A stretch of 9,014 bases of DNA from positions 15,848-24,861 of the forward strand of contig MELN01000060.1 of the NCBI GenBank assembly GCA_001768675.1. Direction: 5' to 3'. Positions 5,432 through 9,014 of the stretch are shown here, piece after piece. Below the pieces are notes generated by a model, which was given only the letters and a program-made list of their open reading frames with translations, searched no databases and was not told the origin of the DNA. The stretch is from Actinobacteria bacterium RBG_16_64_13. Its GTDB lineage: Bacteria > Actinomycetota > Thermoleophilia > RBG-16-64-13. Position 1 is the stretch's first letter. Every line of letters starts with the position of its first letter. A program made the position numbers and the translations under genes.

Positions 5432-6046
5432 ATGGAGAATATTCGCGAGTTTTTCGGGATCCAGTTGCGCAAGAGCTTCATGCCGATGCTGTCGGCGTTG
5501 CGCTGGCTGAGGGTAACCCCCAACGAGGTCACCATCGCCGGCACCGTCCTGAACATGGCGGCGGCCGCGCTTGTCATCGCCGATCACTTGGTATACGCGG
5601 GCATCGTCTTCTTGGCGGCAGGCTGCTTCGACATGCTCGATGGAGCTCTTGCCCGGTTGGCTCAGAAGACGACGCCGTTCGGCGCGTTCCTGGATTCCAC
5701 GCTGGACAGGGTCTCGGAAGGAGTGATCCTCGCCGCCATCGGCTATCTGCTGGCCGTGGAGGGTCGTTCGATAGACGTGGCGCTCGTCGTGCTCGCGCTT
5801 CTCGGCAGCGTTCTTGTCAGCTACACGCGGGCTCGGGCGGAGAGTCTGGGAGTAGAGTGCAAGGTGGGGCTGATGAGCAGACCCGAGCGGGTCATCCTTA
5901 TCGCCCTGGGGCTCTTCTTCGACGTGTTGCCGTACGTGATCTACATAATGCTGGCTCTGACCGTGTTCACGGTGATCCAGCGGATCGTCCACACTTACCG
6001 CCAGCTCGGCAAGCAAAGGAACCAGGGAGGATTCGTTGAGCGATAA
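5432..6046 (+). CDS. pgsA1: Phosphatidylinositol-phosphate synthase (CDP-alcohol phosphatidyltransferase)
   Basis: This 204-residue integral membrane enzyme carries the complete CDP-alcohol phosphotransferase signature: D67-x2-D70-G71-x2-A74-R75-x8-G84-x3-D88-x3-D92. These aspartates bind the two metals and CDP. The family transfers a phosphatidyl group from CDP-diacylglycerol to a polar alcohol. Several hydrophobic segments are visible, about 32-51, 54-70, 95-108, 115-130 and 153-185. After the signature, YTRARAESLG (131-140) and RPERVI (150-155) resemble the region of actinobacterial phosphatidylinositol-phosphate synthases that grips the inositol phosphate. The gene overlaps the next one, which makes that very acceptor, supporting this specificity over phosphatidylglycerophosphate synthesis. 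Size matches mycobacterial PgsA1. ATG 5432 is the only start that keeps the family's N-terminus. An archaetidylinositol-phosphate-like activity would be the nearest alternative. Confidence 0.87.
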   Translation: MENIREFFGIQLRKSFMPMLSALRWLRVTPNEVTIAGTVLNMAAAALVIADHLVYAGIVFLAAGCFDMLDGALARLAQKTTPFGAFLDSTLDRVSEGVILAAIGYLLAVEGRSIDVALVVLALLGSVLVSYTRARAESLGVECKVGLMSRPERVILIALGLFFDVLPYVIYIMLALTVFTVIQRIVHTYRQLGKQRNQGGFVER

Positions 6047-7121
6047 AGTACGGGTTGCCATCATCGGGGTGGGGAACTGCGCATCATCCTTCGTTCAGGG
6101 GGTGCACTTCTACCGCAACGCCAAGGCGGATGAGTTCGTCCCCGGCCTCATGCATGTGAACCTCGGCGGATATCACATCTCCGACATCGAGTTCACCTGT
6201 GCCTTCGAAATCGACAAGACGAAGGTGGGCAAGGACTTGTCCCAGGCTATCTGGGCCGGCCGTAACTGCACGGTCAAGTTCGCCGACGTTCCCGAGATGG
6301 GGGTCAAAGTCTACCGGGGCATGACTCACGATGGACTGGGCAAATACCTGTCCGAGGTCATCGAAAAGGCCCCCGGCCCGACCGACGACATCGTCGGCAT
6401 CCTCAAGGACACCAAGACCGACGTAGTGGTGAACTACCTGCCCGTGGGCAGCGAGATGGCCACCAAGTGGTATGTGGAGCAGATCCTGGAGGCCGGCTGC
6501 GGTCTCGTCAACTGCATCCCGGTCTTCATCGCCCGGGAACAGTACTGGCAAGAACGCTTCCAAGAGCGGGGTCTGCCGGTCATCGGCGACGACATCAAGT
6601 CGCAGGTGGGCGCAACCATCGTGCACCGGGTGCTCACCAGGCTCATGCGCGAGCGCGGGGTCCGTCTCGAGCGCACCTCCCAGCTCAACGTGGGTGGCAA
6701 CACCGACTTTCTCAACATGCTCGAGCGCTCCCGTCTCGAGAGCAAGAAGATCTCAAAGACCAATTCGGTCACATCGCAGCTCGACTACGACATGGGCAGC
6801 AAGAACATCCACATCGGCCCGTCGGACTACGTGGAATGGCTCGACGACCGCAAGTGGGCCTACATACGCATGGAAGGCCGCACGTTCGGTGACGTGCCTC
6901 TCAACATCGAGTTGAAGCTCGAAGTCGTCGACTCGCCCAACTCCGCCGGCATCGTGATCGATGCCGTACGGTGTGCGAAACTGGCGCTCGACCGGGGCGT
7001 CTCCGGCGCACTCTTCGAGCCTGCGTCGTACTTCATGAAATCGCCGCCCATCCAGTACAGCGACGAAGAGGCGAGGCGCAAGACCGAGGCGTTCATCAGC
7101 GGCGGAGCCGCTTGCGAGTGA
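6036..7121 (+). CDS. ino1: Inositol-3-phosphate synthase
   Basis: This 361-residue cytoplasmic enzyme converts glucose-6-phosphate to 1L-myo-inositol-3-phosphate through an NAD-dependent oxidation, intramolecular aldol cyclisation and re-reduction. The length matches the short actinobacterial/archaeal form. The Rossmann NAD-binding start is VAIIGVGNCASSF (7-19). Other conserved blocks are NYLPVGSE (133-140), GDDIKSQVGATIVHR (184-198), QLNVGGNTDFLNM (216-228), SKKISKT (236-242) with likely active-site lysines, and NSAGIVIDAVR (302-312). The start is TTG 6036, with GGGAGG (6025-6030) five bases upstream; the next in-frame candidates would remove the nucleotide-binding loop. The first 11 bases overlap the end of the PIP synthase gene in another frame, implying translational coupling. 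The product supplies the phosphoinositol that the upstream enzyme consumes. Confidence 0.95.
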   Translation: MSDKVRVAIIGVGNCASSFVQGVHFYRNAKADEFVPGLMHVNLGGYHISDIEFTCAFEIDKTKVGKDLSQAIWAGRNCTVKFADVPEMGVKVYRGMTHDGLGKYLSEVIEKAPGPTDDIVGILKDTKTDVVVNYLPVGSEMATKWYVEQILEAGCGLVNCIPVFIAREQYWQERFQERGLPVIGDDIKSQVGATIVHRVLTRLMRERGVRLERTSQLNVGGNTDFLNMLERSRLESKKISKTNSVTSQLDYDMGSKNIHIGPSDYVEWLDDRKWAYIRMEGRTFGDVPLNIELKLEVVDSPNSAGIVIDAVRCAKLALDRGVSGALFEPASYFMKSPPIQYSDEEARRKTEAFISGGAACE

Positions 7122-7173
7122 GCTAGCGACCTATCCGCGGGCCGCCTGGGCCCCATCATCTCGAGGACCACGC

Positions 7174-9014
7174 GTGGCGAGAGACCTGCACATAGCTCTG
7201 GTGACGCCGTTCTCCTGGAGTGCGCCCAGCGCCGTCAACCAGCACGTGGCCGACTTGGCGTGCGAGCTCAAGGCGCGTGGTCACCACCCGGTGATCCTGG
7301 TTTCGTCCGACGAATTGCGCGACGAACCCCGCCTCCGCGCCTTGTTCCACCGAACCCGCGGCCAAGTCGTCACTCTTGTCGATGAGTATCGCCGCGGGGC
7401 CGAGCCAGACCATCTTCTGCTGCCTCCCCAGGGAGTCGGTCCACTCGAACCCGAAGCGGGCATTCCCGTGATCCCCCTGGGCTCGAGTCTCCCCGTGCGG
7501 CTCAACGGGGGCGTGGCCAACCTTGGCCTGCCGCTGGATGTGACTTCCCGGCTGGAGAAGCTCATGCTGGGAGCCGATTTCGACCTCATCCACGTGCATG
7601 AGCCGCTGGCGCCCTCCTTGAGCTTCACAGCGCTACGCGAGGCGCGAAGTCCGGTGGTGGCCACGTTCCATCTGACCCCGGTCGGCGGGGCCGCCTACGA
7701 ACTCAGCCAATCTGTGCTCGATCGCTTCTTCCTCCGGCTCGACGCGAGGATCGTCACCTTCCCCACGGCACGGGAGCTGATGAGCGACCTGTACCCGGGC
7801 GAGTATGAGGTGGTGCCATGCGGCACCCGCGTCGCCCGGGACGAGGACCCCGCTGGTGGCCAGGTGGCTGGTGGGGGTCTGTCGTCCCAGAGCTTTGGTC
7901 TCTACGTGTACCGCGGGGATGGCAGACGTTCGTTCCGCGCCTTGCTCAAGGACTTGCTCGTCGCGTTCCCGGCCGACTTGGACCACGTGGCCGTGGCATG
8001 TCACCGTCCCTCGGTCGCGAAATGGGTGCCGCGCGGCGTGCCGCGCAAGCTGAGATCGCAAGTGACGTTCTGCGATTTCGAATCGCCCCGGGAACTGGCG
8101 CCGTTATACGATGCAGCCGCTGTCACCATCCTGCCCTACCTTGGGGGAGAGTGGCTCTGTGCCACGGCGGCCGAGGCGGCCGTGTTCGATTGTCCGGTCG
8201 TCGGACCGGACCTTCCGCCGGTGCGGGACTACCTCCGGGCGCGGGTAGGGTCCGCGGCCACCTGGGGCGCGGAAGCGGGCGAGCCCCACGGAGCTGTGTT
8301 CTCGGCCACCGAGTCCGGAGCGCTCAGCGTGGCCATCGCCGCGGCCATGACCAACTCCGTGCCCGCCGCCTCCGGAGCCGCGAGCGACTCCATGCATGCC
8401 ATGCCGGCGGTGGCCGCCGCCGTCGCGGATATCTACGAGCGGACCCTCGCCGCCACGAGGGGACGGCAAGGCATGGTGGCGAAGACCCCGGTAGCCGGCC
8501 ACTCCTTGCACGTGCGCGGTATCGGCGAGGAATCGACCCGCAGGCGCCTCCGTCACGCTGCCGCGGGTCCCATCCGGCCCGATTGGATAAACGCCGATCT
8601 GCACGTTCACTCCAACTACTCGAAAGACTGCGCGAGCCCCGTGGAGGCGATCCTTGCCACGGCGCGAGAGATCGGCCTTGGAGCCCTTGCCATCGCCGAC
8701 CACAACGAGATCGAAGGGGCCTTCGCGGCCCAGGAACTGGCGCAGGGCGATCCCTTCGTGATCATCGCCGAAGAGGTCAAGACGGCGGAAGGCGAAGTGA
8801 TCGGCCTGTTTCTCAAGGAGGCCATCCCGCCCGCCCTCAGTTTCGACGACACCCTGTCGCTGATCAAAGAGCAAGGGGGGCTCGTGTACGTTCCACATCC
8901 CTTCGATGCGCTACGCGCCACGCCCTCGTATCGCGCGCTCGTGGACAATCTTCACCGCATCGACGTCATCGAGATCTACAACGCAAAAGTGGCGCTGTCG
9001 TCGTTCAATCTGAG
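7174..9014 (+). CDS. GT4 (PimA-like) glycosyltransferase fused to a PHP phosphoesterase domain, 3' end missing
   Basis: An open frame of 613 codons runs from GTG 7174 to the window edge without a stop. GAGGA (7163-7167) lies six bases upstream, and the gene follows ino1 by 52 bases with no terminator. Residues 1 to about 390 read as a GT-B glycosyltransferase of family 4, close to PimA in plan: HIALVTPFSWSAPSAVNQHV (6-25), FDLIHVHEPLAPS (136-148), VVATFH with H166, and a C-terminal GGEWLCATAAEA that keeps the E-x7-E pair (E326, E334). The usual GR-x5-K donor-phosphate motif is poorly kept (YRGDGRRSFR, 246-255), so activity is uncertain. A glycine-rich linker (227-238) joins the two Rossmann domains. 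From residue 470 a PHP metal-dependent phosphoesterase domain begins: DLHVHS (H477, H479), IADHNE (H510), EEVKT (E533/E534), VPHPFD (H575). Remaining ligands lie beyond the window. Context with PIP synthase and Ino1 suggests work on phosphatidylinositol phosphate; exact substrates are inferred, not shown. Confidence 0.82.
   Translation, partial: MARDLHIALVTPFSWSAPSAVNQHVADLACELKARGHHPVILVSSDELRDEPRLRALFHRTRGQVVTLVDEYRRGAEPDHLLLPPQGVGPLEPEAGIPVIPLGSSLPVRLNGGVANLGLPLDVTSRLEKLMLGADFDLIHVHEPLAPSLSFTALREARSPVVATFHLTPVGGAAYELSQSVLDRFFLRLDARIVTFPTARELMSDLYPGEYEVVPCGTRVARDEDPAGGQVAGGGLSSQSFGLYVYRGDGRRSFRALLKDLLVAFPADLDHVAVACHRPSVAKWVPRGVPRKLRSQVTFCDFESPRELAPLYDAAAVTILPYLGGEWLCATAAEAAVFDCPVVGPDLPPVRDYLRARVGSAATWGAEAGEPHGAVFSATESGALSVAIAAAMTNSVPAASGAASDSMHAMPAVAAAVADIYERTLAATRGRQGMVAKTPVAGHSLHVRGIGEESTRRRLRHAAAGPIRPDWINADLHVHSNYSKDCASPVEAILATAREIGLGALAIADHNEIEGAFAAQELAQGDPFVIIAEEVKTAEGEVIGLFLKEAIPPALSFDDTLSLIKEQGGLVYVPHPFDALRATPSYRALVDNLHRIDVIEIYNAKVALSSFNL

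Noticed and set aside
5432..6046. Phosphatidylglycerophosphate synthase as the identity of the CDP-alcohol transferase
   Set aside because: The overlap with ino1 and the RARAE...RPER region favour inositol phosphate as acceptor.
8104..8898. 264-residue minus-strand frame in the GT-PHP gene
   Set aside because: The plus strand encodes unmistakable GT and PHP motifs across the same bases. The antisense product is low-complexity and histidine/glycine-rich, as expected for a shadow.

Overview
The window reads as high-GC bacterial chromosome, most likely from an actinobacterium and perhaps a deep-branching anaerobic or environmental lineage. The main reason is a phosphatidylinositol-phosphate synthase gene overlapping an inositol-3-phosphate synthase gene of the short bacterial/archaeal type, followed by a PimA-like glycosyltransferase. 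That combination is characteristic of Actinobacteria that make inositol phospholipids. SLH-anchored surface proteins and GTG/TTG starts with good Shine-Dalgarno (SD) sequences fit this, but I cannot name a genus. No rRNA, tRNA, CRISPR array, insertion sequence or phage gene is visible.

Layout. Positions 1-170 are the C-terminus of the ribosome-associated ATPase/GTPase YchF. Positions 171-451 are non-coding and hold two copies of a structured GC-rich repeat and a weak promoter. Positions 452-2095 encode a secreted protein with three SLH domains and a six-blade Kelch propeller; its gene contains a perfect 26-bp palindrome. A 114-bp convergent gap (2096-2209) carries a third partial copy of the repeat. 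On the minus strand, a membrane-anchored, catalytically degenerate LytM/M23-like protein (3990-3184) is followed by a zinc-ribbon Nudix hydrolase with an extra helical C-terminal domain (3187-2210). These two are joined by a 4-base overlap in which the Nudix gene probably starts at CTG.

A divergent spacer (3991-4165) with three copies of a 9-base half-site separates this pair from an AI-2E/PerM-family membrane protein (4166-5320). A good sigma70-type promoter (5355-5383), with a palindrome just upstream, then drives an inositol-lipid operon. It holds a phosphatidylinositol-phosphate synthase (5432-6046), an inositol-3-phosphate synthase (6036-7121, translationally coupled) and a long glycosyltransferase-PHP phosphoesterase fusion (7174 to beyond the window end).

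How the genes work together. Glucose-6-phosphate is converted by Ino1 to inositol-3-phosphate. The CDP-alcohol phosphatidyltransferase attaches that to CDP-diacylglycerol to give phosphatidylinositol phosphate. The third gene carries a PimA-like glycosyltransferase domain and a PHP metal-dependent phosphoesterase domain on one chain. It could supply the missing dephosphorylation step, the first glycosylation of the lipid, or both. This operon is the most interesting part of the window. The covarying intergenic repeats and the Nudix-sensor fusion come next.
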